Source: an uncultured Pelagibacteraceae bacterium (GTDB taxonomy: Bacteria; Pseudomonadota; Alphaproteobacteria; Pelagibacterales; Pelagibacteraceae). Taken from it: 64,000 nucleotides of DNA. The stretch covers positions 1 through 64,000 of the forward strand of contig CACBGU010000001.1 in the NCBI GenBank assembly GCA_902538885.1. The letters are read 5' to 3'. The position numbers and the translations under genes are program-made. The notes under the pieces were generated by a model. It had not been told where the DNA came from and ran no database searches. It saw nothing but the letters and a program-made list of their open reading frames with translations. Below are positions 22,479-36,172 of this stretch, piece after piece; positions within the stretch are counted from its first letter, which is position 1, and each line of letters starts with the position of its first letter.

Positions 22479-23387
22479 ATGGATTTAAAATCCAAGATTA
22501 TATTAATCTCAGGTCCAACAGCTTCAGGTAAATCAAGTTTTGCTATTAAGTTTGCAAAAAAAATTAATGGAGAGATTATTAATGCAGATAGTATGCAAGT
22601 ATACAAACAGCTTAAAATTTTATCAGCTAGACCGGGTCCAAAAAAATACCAGAAAATAAAACATCATTTGTATGGTTTTCATAATGTTACAAAAAACTTC
22701 TCTACAGGTGATTGGCTTAAGTTGGTAATTAAAAAAATTAGCGAAGTTCAAAAAAGAAAAAAAATACCAATTCTTGTTGGAGGCACAGGTTTGTACTTTA
22801 AAGCTTTGACTGATGGTTTAGTTAAAATACCTAATATTTCATTAAAATTAAGAACTCAAATCAGAGATTTGCAAAAAAAACTTGGACAAAAGAAGTTTTA
22901 TGAAAAATTATTAAAATTAGATCCATCTTCAAGAGGAAAAATAAACCCTACAGACACACAAAGATCAATTAGAGCCTATGAAGTAAAAAAGTTCACAAGA
23001 AAATCTCTGCATGAGTGGTTTAAAAACACAAAATCAAACTTCGCGGAAGATGATTTCTTTAAAGTTTACATTGATTATCCTAGACAAGAATTAATTGAGC
23101 GTATCAATTTAAGAACAAGTGAGATGATAGAAAATGGAGCAATAAAAGAAGTAAAAGATTTCATAAAGCTAAGGGTTAAAAAAGATAAAACTGCCAATAA
23201 GGCTATTGGAGTTAATGAAATTAGAGAATATTTAAAAAAACAAAAAGATTTGAATGATACTAAAGAAAAAATAGCCATAAAAACTAGACAATACGCCAAA
23301 AGACAAAGCACTTGGGCTAGAGGTAATATGATGAGCTGGATGAAACTAAAGCCGCAAGACATAAATAAATTTTTGAAAAAAATTTAA
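22479..23387 (+). CDS. miaA: tRNA dimethylallyltransferase
   Basis: ISGPTASGKSSFA, NADSMQVYKQL, GGTGLYFKAL, DTQRSIRAYE. Confidence 0.95.
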   Translation: MDLKSKIILISGPTASGKSSFAIKFAKKINGEIINADSMQVYKQLKILSARPGPKKYQKIKHHLYGFHNVTKNFSTGDWLKLVIKKISEVQKRKKIPILVGGTGLYFKALTDGLVKIPNISLKLRTQIRDLQKKLGQKKFYEKLLKLDPSSRGKINPTDTQRSIRAYEVKKFTRKSLHEWFKNTKSNFAEDDFFKVYIDYPRQELIERINLRTSEMIENGAIKEVKDFIKLRVKKDKTANKAIGVNEIREYLKKQKDLNDTKEKIAIKTRQYAKRQSTWARGNMMSWMKLKPQDINKFLKKI

Positions 23388-23439
23388 AATTTTCATTCTT
23401 AAACTTGACCAATGAGCACAACTTCAGCTAGATTGCCTA

Positions 23440-25206
23440 ATGCCAAAATTATTAACTGGAGCAGAAATTGTATTTAAGTGTCTTGAAGACCAAAAGGTGG
23501 AGCATATCTTTGGTTACCCGGGTGGTGCAGTGTTACCGATTTATGATGAATTAAAAAATCATCCTTCTATAAAACATATTTTAGTTAGACACGAGCAAGG
23601 TGCTGGTCACGCAGCCGAAGGTTATGCTAGATCATCAGGAAAACCAGGCGTAGTTTTGGTCACATCAGGCCCTGGAGCCACTAATGTAGTTACAGCATTA
23701 ACCGATGCGTATATGGACTCTGTTCCATTGGTTTGTATTTCTGGTCAAGTTCCAACGCATTTAATTGGAACAGATGCTTTTCAGGAATGTGATACCACAG
23801 GGATTACAAGACCTTGTACTAAACACAATTGGTTAGTGAAAGATATTAATGATCTTTCAAAAGTAATTCATGAAGCATTTAGAGTTGCAACAACAGGGAG
23901 ACCTGGACCAGTTTTAATTGATATTCCAAAAGATATTCAGTTTGCAAAAACAAAATACAAAAAACCAAACAAAGAAGAAAAATTAAATGGAAAATCCCAT
24001 AATAAATTTTCTCAAGATCAAATTGATGAATTAGTAAATTTATTAAGCAAATCTAAAAAACCAATCATCTATAGTGGTGGAGGAGTAATTAACTCAGGTC
24101 CAAAAGCAAGTCAGGCTCTAAGAGAATTTGTTGAGCTCACTGGTTTTCCTATAACTTCTACACTTCAAGGATTAGGTGCTTACCCTGGAGATGATAATCA
24201 ATTTTTAGGAATGCTTGGTATGCATGGTACTTATGAAGCAAATAATGCTATGCATGATTGTGATCTTTTAATTAACATTGGTGCAAGGTTTGATGATCGT
24301 ATTACTGGAAAAATTGATGAGTTTTCACCAAATTCAAAAAAGGTTCATATTGATATAGATCCATCATCAATTAATAAAATTATCAAAGTAGATCTTGCAA
24401 TTGTTGGAGACGTTACGAGCGTTATCAGTAAAATTAATAAGACAATTGCTAAAAGAAAAAATGGTCATAGCAAATCAAATAAATCAAATTTAGCTAAGTG
24501 GTGGGAACAAATCGAAAAATGGAGAGAAAAAGACTCTCTTAATTTTGTAAATAGCAATGAAAGTATAAAGCCTCAACATGCTGTTCAAAGACTTTATGAA
24601 TTAACTAAGAATAAAGATACTTATGTTACTACTGAGGTTGGGCAACATCAAATGTGGGCTGCTCAACATTATAAATTTAATAAACCAAACAGATGGATGA
24701 CATCTGGTGGTTTAGGAACCATGGGGTATGGATTGCCAGCGGCAGTTGGTGTTCAAATTGCTCATCCTGAAAAATTAGTAATTGATATTGCTGGAGAAGC
24801 TTCAGTTTTAATGACTATGCAAGAAATGTCTACTGCAGTTCAATACAATCTCCCTATAAAAATATTTATTTTAAATAATCAATATATGGGAATGGTAAGA
24901 CAATGGCAGGAATTGCTCCATGAAAAAAATTATTCTGAAAGTTATTCTGAAGCATTACCTGATTTTATGAAAATGGCAGAAGCATATGGTTGTAAGGGAA
25001 TTAAAGCAGACAGTCCAGCTGAGCTTGATGATAAAATTCAAGAAATGATTGATTATGATGGACCAGTTATATTTGATTGTCATGTGGATCCTAACGAGAA
25101 TTGTTTCCCAATGATCCCATCTGGAAAACCACATAACCAAATGATCTTAGGTCCAAATGATCAAGAGGAAAATAAAATCAAAGGAAAAGGCAAAGCCTTA
25201 GTATAA
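23440..25206 (+). CDS. ilvB: acetolactate synthase large subunit
   Basis: [19 protein letters not shown], ThDP-binding C-terminal region, full length 588 aa. Confidence 0.96.
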   Translation: MPKLLTGAEIVFKCLEDQKVEHIFGYPGGAVLPIYDELKNHPSIKHILVRHEQGAGHAAEGYARSSGKPGVVLVTSGPGATNVVTALTDAYMDSVPLVCISGQVPTHLIGTDAFQECDTTGITRPCTKHNWLVKDINDLSKVIHEAFRVATTGRPGPVLIDIPKDIQFAKTKYKKPNKEEKLNGKSHNKFSQDQIDELVNLLSKSKKPIIYSGGGVINSGPKASQALREFVELTGFPITSTLQGLGAYPGDDNQFLGMLGMHGTYEANNAMHDCDLLINIGARFDDRITGKIDEFSPNSKKVHIDIDPSSINKIIKVDLAIVGDVTSVISKINKTIAKRKNGHSKSNKSNLAKWWEQIEKWREKDSLNFVNSNESIKPQHAVQRLYELTKNKDTYVTTEVGQHQMWAAQHYKFNKPNRWMTSGGLGTMGYGLPAAVGVQIAHPEKLVIDIAGEASVLMTMQEMSTAVQYNLPIKIFILNNQYMGMVRQWQELLHEKNYSESYSEALPDFMKMAEAYGCKGIKADSPAELDDKIQEMIDYDGPVIFDCHVDPNENCFPMIPSGKPHNQMILGPNDQEENKIKGKGKALV

Positions 25207-25211
25207 TCATA

Positions 25212-25760
25212 ATGCCAAAATCAAAATCAGCTTATAGCATCCCTTCGAAAAAACAAAAATCTGACACATATATTTTTGTAGTATGGGTAGACAATGAAGC
25301 TGGAGTTTTAGCCAGAGTGGTTGGTCTATTTTCAGGCCGAGGATATAATATTGAGTCATTGGCAGTTGCTGAAGTTGATGCTGTTAAAAACATTTCAAGA
25401 ATAACAATTGTTACAACTGGAACACCTCAAGTAATTGATCAAATAAAACTTCAATTAACTAAATTAGTACCTGTCCATAAAGTTGCTGAATTTAAAAGGG
25501 AGGATAAGGACGTAATATTTAAGGAAATGGCTTTATTTAAAGTTGTGGGTAAAAGAAATAAAATTGAAAAATGCTTAAATGCTTGTAAAAAATTTAATCC
25601 CGTAATATTAGATGAGACGAAAACTTCAGCGGTAATTCAAATAACTGCTTTAAGAAGAGAGATAGACATCATGAATAAAAAATTGAAGCCTCTGGGACTT
25701 ATAAGTACTTCGAGAACAGGGGCAGTAGCTATGACCAGAGGTGCTAAAATATTTAATTAA
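25212..25760 (+). CDS. ilvN: acetolactate synthase small subunit
   Basis: DNEAGVLARVVGLFSGRGYNIESLAV ACT domain. Confidence 0.95.
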   Translation: MPKSKSAYSIPSKKQKSDTYIFVVWVDNEAGVLARVVGLFSGRGYNIESLAVAEVDAVKNISRITIVTTGTPQVIDQIKLQLTKLVPVHKVAEFKREDKDVIFKEMALFKVVGKRNKIEKCLNACKKFNPVILDETKTSAVIQITALRREIDIMNKKLKPLGLISTSRTGAVAMTRGAKIFN

Positions 25761-26801
<1,041 letters not shown>

Positions 26802-26883
26802 ATTTTATCAGTAAATTATTGCTACTATAATTCAATTATTTCACTTATACTTTTTTAAATAAATTTTAAAAACGAGGGGAATA

Positions 26884-28446
26884 ATGAAGACTAAAAATAT
26901 AGTAAGAATACTATTGTCATTAGTTCTAGTATTCGGATTTTCTTCAGCATGGGCAAAAACTATTAAATGGTCTATGCAAGGAGACAGTCTAACACTAGAT
27001 CCACATGCACAAAATGAGGGTCCAACTACACAAGTATCTAGACAAGTTTATGAAGCTCTAGTTCAAAGAGGTTTGGACATGAAAATAGGACCTGCTTTAG
27101 CAACAAAATGGAAAGCTACAGATCCAAATACTTGGATATTTACTTTAAGAGAAGATGCTAAATTTTCAGATGGTTCAGGAATGACATCAGCTGATGTTGT
27201 GTTCAGTATACTAAGAGCAAAACAAAGAACATCTGACTTTAAAGAATATATCAGCACCATTTCTAATGTTGAGGCAGTTGGGGATTATGCTGTTAAAATA
27301 ACAACGAGCAAACCAAACCCTATTCTTTTAAACCAGCTATCAAACATTTTTATAATGTCTAAAGCATGGTCAGAAAAAAACTTTGCAATGTCACCACAAA
27401 ACTGGGATGCAGGACAAGAAACATTCTCAGCTACCAATGCATTAGGAACTGGTCCTTTCAAAATCACATTAAGAGAGCCTAATACAAAAACAGTGTTTAA
27501 AAGAAATAAACACTGGTGGGGTGAAATGAAAGATAAAAGTGTAACTCAAATCGAATTAATGCCTATTAAAAATGCAGCGACTAGAGTTGCGGCTTTATTA
27601 TCTGGTGAGATTGATTTAGTTACTGATGCTCCTGTTCAAGACTTAAAAAGAATCGGATCTTCTTCAGGTCACAAAGTTGAAAGTACAGCTCAAATGAGAA
27701 CAATTTTCTTAGGTATGGATCAAGCAGCTGACAAATTAAGAACTGGTAATACAGGTGATAATCCATTCAAGAAAAAAGCAGTAAGACAAGCTCTTTATCA
27801 AGCAATTGATATTGAAGCGATCAAGAAAAAAGTTATGAGGGGTTTAAGTGAACCAGCAGGAATTATAACTTTCCCAGGTGTAAATGGATATACAGCTGAT
27901 CTTGATAAAAGATTACCTTACGATGTTAATGCTGCAAAAAAACTTTTAGCTGATGCAGGTTATCCTAATGGTTTTGATGTTGAGCTTAGATGTCCTAACG
28001 ACAGATATGTAAACGATGAAGCAATTTGTACTGCTGTTGTTGGTATGTTAGGTAAAATTGGAGTTAATGTTAATTTATTCGCTCAAACTAAAAGTAAACA
28101 CTTCAAAGAGCTTAAAGATGATCAAGGTGATTTCTATATGCTAGGATGGGGTGTTCCAACTTTAGATAGTCACTATGTTTTCCATTATTTATATGAAACT
28201 GGTGCTAGCTGGAACAAAGTTAACTTTAGTAACGCAGACGTTGATGCTGCAATTAGAGTTATGGAAGGTGAAGTTGATTTAGATAAAAGAAATGCTGCAA
28301 TTGCAAAAGCTTGGAAAATTGTAAAAGATGATATTTCTTATCTTCCTTTACATCACCAAGTAATTTCTTGGGCATCTAAAAGCAATGTTGATGTTCCTAT
28401 CAGACCGAATAACGAACCGTTATTCAGAACTGCTAGCTTTAACTAA
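26884..28446 (+). CDS. peptide/nickel-type ABC transporter substrate-binding protein (SBP_bac_5)
   Basis: Signal peptide and family-5 solute-binding architecture (DSLTLDPHAQNEGPT...); followed by permeases and ATPase. Confidence 0.92.
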   Translation: MKTKNIVRILLSLVLVFGFSSAWAKTIKWSMQGDSLTLDPHAQNEGPTTQVSRQVYEALVQRGLDMKIGPALATKWKATDPNTWIFTLREDAKFSDGSGMTSADVVFSILRAKQRTSDFKEYISTISNVEAVGDYAVKITTSKPNPILLNQLSNIFIMSKAWSEKNFAMSPQNWDAGQETFSATNALGTGPFKITLREPNTKTVFKRNKHWWGEMKDKSVTQIELMPIKNAATRVAALLSGEIDLVTDAPVQDLKRIGSSSGHKVESTAQMRTIFLGMDQAADKLRTGNTGDNPFKKKAVRQALYQAIDIEAIKKKVMRGLSEPAGIITFPGVNGYTADLDKRLPYDVNAAKKLLADAGYPNGFDVELRCPNDRYVNDEAICTAVVGMLGKIGVNVNLFAQTKSKHFKELKDDQGDFYMLGWGVPTLDSHYVFHYLYETGASWNKVNFSNADVDAAIRVMEGEVDLDKRNAAIAKAWKIVKDDISYLPLHHQVISWASKSNVDVPIRPNNEPLFRTASFN

Positions 28447-28456
28447 TTAAAAATTA

Positions 28457-28490
28457 TTACAAGCCCTTTAAAAATTTAAAGGGCTTGTAA
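28457..28490 (+). terminator. perfect 16-bp hairpin between SBP and permease genes
   Basis: TTACAAGCCCTTTAAA-AA-TTTAAAGGGCTTGTAA; no long U-tract follows. Confidence 0.75.
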
Positions 28491-28507
28491 GTTTAAACCT
28501 TCACAAA

Positions 28508-29491
28508 TTGATAAAATATTTTTTTAAAAGGCTGTTTCAATCTGCTTTGGTGATGTTGGTTGTCGCCTTTGTATCCTTCTCATTATTTAATTTTGTTGGA
28601 GATCCAATTAATAACATGGTTGGAGAAGAGACTTCTGATGAGGAAAGAGCTGAATTGAGAGAAACATTAGGTTTGATGGATCCAATACATGTTCAATTTT
28701 CGAGATTTATAGTTAATGCTTCTAAAGGTGAGTTTGGAATTTCATATCAATTAAGAAGACCTGTTTCAGAATTAATAGTTGAAAGATTGCCTGCAACCAT
28801 TGAACTTGTGGTTATTTCAGCATTAATTGCACTTATAACTGGTACATTGTTGGGAGTTTATACAGGTATAAATCGAAAAGGTTTTTTAAGTGATTTTGTC
28901 TTAGCAATCTCCTTGCTGGGGGTTTCGCTCCCCACATTTGTAATTGGTATATTATTTATATATTTATTTGCAGTAATCTTAGGAATATTGCCTTCTTTTG
29001 GAAGAGGAGAAGTTGTTGATATAGGTTTTTGGACCACAGGTTTTTTAACAGTTTCAGGACTTAAAGCAATTATACTTCCTTCAGTAACATTAAGCCTTTT
29101 CCAAATGACTTATATCATCAGACTTGTGCGAGCAGAGATGATGGAAATATTACAAACAGATTATATTAAATTTGCGCGTGCTCGAGGTATTAGTGAAAAT
29201 AGTATTAAATATAAACATGCATTAAAAAATGGATTGATACCAGTAATAACTATAGCAGGAATAAATATTGGAACTTTAATTGCGTTTTCGATTATTACTG
29301 AAACTGTTTTTCAATGGCCTGGCATGGGCTTCTTATTTATTCAAGCAGTACAATTCGTCGATATACCAATCATGTCAGCTTATCTAGTATTTATTGCTTT
29401 TGTTTTCGTGATGATAAATTTTATAGTTGATATTCTTTATTATCTAATTGATCCAAGAATAAGAGTTAAAGGAGATACTGCAAGTGGATAA
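28508..29491 (+). CDS. peptide ABC transporter permease (DppB-like)
   Basis: BPD_transp_1 family; FARARGISENSIKYKHALKNGLIPVITI EAA-loop motif. Confidence 0.92.
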   Translation: MIKYFFKRLFQSALVMLVVAFVSFSLFNFVGDPINNMVGEETSDEERAELRETLGLMDPIHVQFSRFIVNASKGEFGISYQLRRPVSELIVERLPATIELVVISALIALITGTLLGVYTGINRKGFLSDFVLAISLLGVSLPTFVIGILFIYLFAVILGILPSFGRGEVVDIGFWTTGFLTVSGLKAIILPSVTLSLFQMTYIIRLVRAEMMEILQTDYIKFARARGISENSIKYKHALKNGLIPVITIAGINIGTLIAFSIITETVFQWPGMGFLFIQAVQFVDIPIMSAYLVFIAFVFVMINFIVDILYYLIDPRIRVKGDTASG

Positions 29492-30413
29492 CAAATCTAT
29501 AAGTACTTGGGAGAGAATAAAAGATAGTGATGTTTATCATAGCTTTATTAAATCTCCTACTGCAATTGTCTCATCTACTATTTTGTTTATAATTTTTTTC
29601 TGCTCTTTCTTTGTTGAGCTGATAACACCTTACAATCCTTTTGATCCATCCTCTCTCTCACTGATGGATGCATTCACACCACCATCATGGACAGAAGATG
29701 GTCTTGCTAAATTTATTTTAGGTACTGATGGACAAGGAAGAGATATGCTATCAACAATTTTGTATGGATGTAGGATTTCTCTAATTGTAGGTTTTTCTGC
29801 GATAATTTTTAGTTTAATCCTTGGAGTTGGATTGGGATTAACCGCTGGATTTTTTGGGGGAAAATATGAAATGATAGTAATGAGGTTAACCGATGTTCAG
29901 TTAACAGTACCAAGTATTTTGATGGCATTATTGGTTGATGGTATAGCAAGAGGATTAATCTCGAGAGAAATGCATGATGAAATGGCAATTTATGTTTTAA
30001 TATTTGCAATCGGGATTTCAGAGTGGCCACAATTTGCAAGAGTTTCAAGAGCAGCAACTTTGGTTGAAAAAAATAAAGACTATGTTTCAGCATCAACAAT
30101 AATCGGTGTTTCAAATATAATTATTATGTTTAAACATATTTTACCAAATATTTTAAGACCAGTGTTAGTAATTGGAACTATTGGTTTAGCTCTTGCTATT
30201 TTAGCTGAGTCTACTTTAAGTTTTTTAGGAGTTGGTGTCCCTCCAACAACACCTTCTTTAGGGACATTAATAAGACTTGGTAATGACTTTTTATTTTCAG
30301 GAGAATGGTGGATAACTTTTTTTCCAGCAATTTTCTTAGTTATTTTAGCATTTTCAATAAATTTATTAGGGGATTGGATGAGAGATACTTTAAATCCAAA
30401 ATTAAAAAAATGA
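29484..30413 (+). CDS. peptide ABC transporter permease (DppC-like)
   Basis: GTDGQGRDMLSTILYGCRISLIVG motif typical of DppC. Confidence 0.92.
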   Translation: MDNKSISTWERIKDSDVYHSFIKSPTAIVSSTILFIIFFCSFFVELITPYNPFDPSSLSLMDAFTPPSWTEDGLAKFILGTDGQGRDMLSTILYGCRISLIVGFSAIIFSLILGVGLGLTAGFFGGKYEMIVMRLTDVQLTVPSILMALLVDGIARGLISREMHDEMAIYVLIFAIGISEWPQFARVSRAATLVEKNKDYVSASTIIGVSNIIIMFKHILPNILRPVLVIGTIGLALAILAESTLSFLGVGVPPTTPSLGTLIRLGNDFLFSGEWWITFFPAIFLVILAFSINLLGDWMRDTLNPKLKK

Positions 30414-32092
30414 CATTTTTAAAAATAAATAATCTTAGCGTTGATTATCAAATGAGAAAAGAAACAGTTTACGCTGCAAAGAATGTAAATATTGAGGTCA
30501 ATAAAGGAGAAATTTTAGGATTAGTTGGAGAGTCTGGATCAGGAAAAAGCACTGTAGGAAATGCTATTATAAATTTAATTGATGAACCAGGTAAGGTTTC
30601 TAGTGGCTCAGTTATTTTAGGCGATCTTAACATTCATGAAAATTCTGAAAGTATTGTAAAATATAGAGGAAATAAAATTGGATTGATATTTCAAGATCCT
30701 CAAACTTCACTTAACCCAATTCTTACAGTGGGCGAACAATTAATTGAAACAATTCAAACTCATCTTAAATTAAGCAAAGAAGAAGCAAAAAATAAATCTA
30801 TAAATTTATTAAAAGAGGTTGGTATAAAAGATGCAGAGGTAAGATTTGATAATTATCCTCACCAATTCTCAGGTGGAATGAGACAGCGAGTAGTAATTTC
30901 TTTAGCTTTATGTTGTGAGCCAGAATTGTTAATTGCAGATGAGCCAACAACAGCATTAGATGTGTCAATTCAATCTCAGATTTTAGAACTTATTAAAAAA
31001 TTAACTAAAGAAAGAAATCTTGCGGTTATCTTAATTACTCATGACATGGGAGTCATAGCTGAGACAGCTGATCGTGTAGCAGTTATGAAAAGTGGTAATT
31101 TAGTTGAAATTGGTGAAACTAAAAAAATATTAACAAGTCCACAAGAAAATTATACTAAAAGTTTAGTAAGTTCAGTTCCACCAACTAATAAAAAAATTTC
31201 AAGATTTGTAATAGTTGAAAAAGAAAACAAAAATAAAAAAGAAAATAATATCAAAATATTAAATAGATGGTCAAAGAAAGAAATTATAAACCAAGATTTG
31301 GTAGAAATAAAAAATCTTAATAAAAGTTTTGATGATAATTTTTTTACTGAAAGTTCTAAAAATTCTGTGATGGCTGTTAATGATGTTTCGTTTGCAATAA
31401 AAGAGGGTGAATCTTTTGGCTTAGTGGGAGAAAGTGGGAGTGGAAAATCTACAATTGCTAAAATGATAGTAAATTTATTTAAACCTTCTTCTGGCGATAT
31501 CTTCTTTGACAACGTTTGTATAACAAAAATTAAACAGAGATCTGAATTAATGAAATTCAGAAAACAAATTCAAATGATATTTCAAGATCCTTATTCTTCA
31601 CTAAATGGAAGATTAAAAGTAAAAGATATAATTGCAGAACCAATTACACTTCATAATCCATCTATATCTTCTTTAGATTTAAATAATTATATTTATGATT
31701 TACTGGAGTCTGTGGAATTAACTCAAAAATCTGCAGATCGATATCCTCATGAATTTTCAGGAGGACAGAGACAGAGAATATCAATTGCAAGAGCTCTTGC
31801 CACACAACCAAGGCTTTTGGTTTGTGACGAACCTACTTCTGCTTTAGATGTAAGTATCCAAGCCCAAATATTAAATTTACTTAAAGATCTTCAAGAACAA
31901 TTAAATTTAACAATTTTATTCATTAGTCACGACCTACCGGTTGTTAGACAAATGTGCGATAGAATTGGCGTCTTAAAAGATGGAAAATTATGTGAAGTTT
32001 CAAATACTGAGGACTTATTTTTAAAACCAACGCATGAATATACAAAAGAGCTTTTAAGGTTAATGCCTAAAATTGAGTCTATTTATAATTAA
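30410..32092 (+). CDS. peptide ABC transporter ATP-binding protein with two fused ATPase domains (DppD-DppF-like)
   Basis: Two sets of Walker A (GESGSGKST), signature (FSGGMRQR / FSGGQRQR) and Walker B. Track start 30305 overlaps the permease; ATG 30410 (MTFLKINNLSVDY) overlaps its end by 4 nt. Confidence 0.92.
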   Translation: MTFLKINNLSVDYQMRKETVYAAKNVNIEVNKGEILGLVGESGSGKSTVGNAIINLIDEPGKVSSGSVILGDLNIHENSESIVKYRGNKIGLIFQDPQTSLNPILTVGEQLIETIQTHLKLSKEEAKNKSINLLKEVGIKDAEVRFDNYPHQFSGGMRQRVVISLALCCEPELLIADEPTTALDVSIQSQILELIKKLTKERNLAVILITHDMGVIAETADRVAVMKSGNLVEIGETKKILTSPQENYTKSLVSSVPPTNKKISRFVIVEKENKNKKENNIKILNRWSKKEIINQDLVEIKNLNKSFDDNFFTESSKNSVMAVNDVSFAIKEGESFGLVGESGSGKSTIAKMIVNLFKPSSGDIFFDNVCITKIKQRSELMKFRKQIQMIFQDPYSSLNGRLKVKDIIAEPITLHNPSISSLDLNNYIYDLLESVELTQKSADRYPHEFSGGQRQRISIARALATQPRLLVCDEPTSALDVSIQAQILNLLKDLQEQLNLTILFISHDLPVVRQMCDRIGVLKDGKLCEVSNTEDLFLKPTHEYTKELLRLMPKIESIYN

Positions 32093-32194
32093 TTTTATGT
32101 AAGCCTAAAATGGTCCATTAAAAGTGATTATCTAACTAATTATTTTGCAATCTCTCTCATAGATTGTATTATAGATTTTCTAAAAATTTTAGTT

Positions 32195-34800
<2,606 letters not shown>

Positions 34801-34805
34801 GAAAA

Positions 34806-35654
34806 ATGGCTACTGGCAGAGATGATTTTGTAATTGCCATTAGGTCAGCTTTTTTAAAAAAAAAAGATAAACAAAAATTTTCTTTACTAACTTTAATTGT
34901 TTTATCAATTTTTGTAATTGTTCTAAGTAATTTTAATTTTAAAGCAATACAATTTCTTAAATTAGGAATTAATGAAGTAATTTATAGATCATCTCATATT
35001 GCATCAATTCCAGAAAAAAAATTTGGAGATTTAATTTCTGAAATACGATCTCATTATGATCTACATGAAAGTCATCAGAAAGAATTAATTAAAATAGAAA
35101 ATATAGAGCAATTCAAATTGCTCAATGATTTTTTAACTGCAGAAAATGAAAAGCTTAGAGAGTTACTTGACGAAAGCATAAGTTCAAATGAAATATTTGC
35201 CAGAGTTTTAATTGATAAAGACAGCCCATATTTAAAATCAGTAGTATTAAATAAAGGCACAAAAGATAAAGTAAAAATTGGAATGGCTGTTCTTGATGAT
35301 GTTTACCTAGTTGGCCAAATAATTGAAGTAAATTATACTAATTCAAGAGCATTACTATTGTCTGATCTTAATAGTAAAATACCATCTGTATTAGAACCAG
35401 ATGATATACAAGCTGTTATTTCTGGTACAGGAAGTGATTTTGGAAAAATTGAACATACCCAGGAAGACTATGCTCAAGATTTAGAAAATAAAGAAATTAT
35501 TGCTTACACCTCAGGTCTTGGTGGTTTATTCAAACCCGGTATACCAATTGGAAAAATTGATAATATATCAGATGGAAAAATTAATTTTTTTTCTGATTTT
35601 ACACAACTCAACTATGTAAAAATAGTTTCTTATAAAATAGGTGGAGAGGGATAA
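34806..35654 (+). CDS. mreC: rod shape-determining protein MreC
   Basis: N-terminal TM, coiled coil and MreC beta domain; position after mreB. Confidence 0.92.
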   Translation: MATGRDDFVIAIRSAFLKKKDKQKFSLLTLIVLSIFVIVLSNFNFKAIQFLKLGINEVIYRSSHIASIPEKKFGDLISEIRSHYDLHESHQKELIKIENIEQFKLLNDFLTAENEKLRELLDESISSNEIFARVLIDKDSPYLKSVVLNKGTKDKVKIGMAVLDDVYLVGQIIEVNYTNSRALLLSDLNSKIPSVLEPDDIQAVISGTGSDFGKIEHTQEDYAQDLENKEIIAYTSGLGGLFKPGIPIGKIDNISDGKINFFSDFTQLNYVKIVSYKIGGEG

Positions 35655-36172
35655 TGTCGTCACTTAACAAAAGTCCTTTTTTAAGAATATTCTTATCTTA
35701 TGCACCTTTGATAATGTTATTTTTTTCAGTATTTAATGAATTTGATTTTAATTACTTAAAACTTGATTATTTTGCTTTTAATTTTGTTCATTTATTAATT
35801 TTTTTCTGGACTTTAAGAAATCCTGATCAACTAGGCTACCTTGCAATTTTCTTTGCAGGTATAGTCAATGATGTTGTTATAGGAATACCAATAGGTATTA
35901 GTAGTTTTTGCTATCTTATTCTTTGTTCAGTAACAGCCTATATAAGAAATATTACTTTATCACCAAACTTTATGAAGGACTGGATATCATTATTATTTAC
36001 AATTTTATTAATAAATTCAATTCAAATAATTATTTTGGATTTAGTCTTTTTAATTAAAGTTGATTACACTAATTATTTGATCAACTCAGGTTTTACTTTT
36101 TTATTTTATCCAATATTTTTTTTATTTTTTAATTTTTTAAACGAAAGAATTTCATATCAAACAAATGATTAA
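35654..36172 (+). CDS. mreD: rod shape-determining protein MreD
   Basis: Small polytopic membrane protein between mreC and mrdA. Confidence 0.85.
   Translation: MSSLNKSPFLRIFLSYAPLIMLFFSVFNEFDFNYLKLDYFAFNFVHLLIFFWTLRNPDQLGYLAIFFAGIVNDVVIGIPIGISSFCYLILCSVTAYIRNITLSPNFMKDWISLLFTILLINSIQIIILDLVFLIKVDYTNYLINSGFTFLFYPIFFLFFNFLNERISYQTND

Noticed and set aside
23412-23477. 21-aa ORF ([21 protein letters not shown]) overlapping the ilvB start, considered as an ilv leader peptide
   Set aside because: No run of Ile/Leu/Val codons, no attenuator hairpin, no convincing SD; most likely chance.
31150-31512. 120-aa minus ORF inside the fused peptide ABC ATPase gene
   Set aside because: Antisense to strong ATPase motifs; repetitive Leu/Phe/Ser content typical of a shadow ORF.
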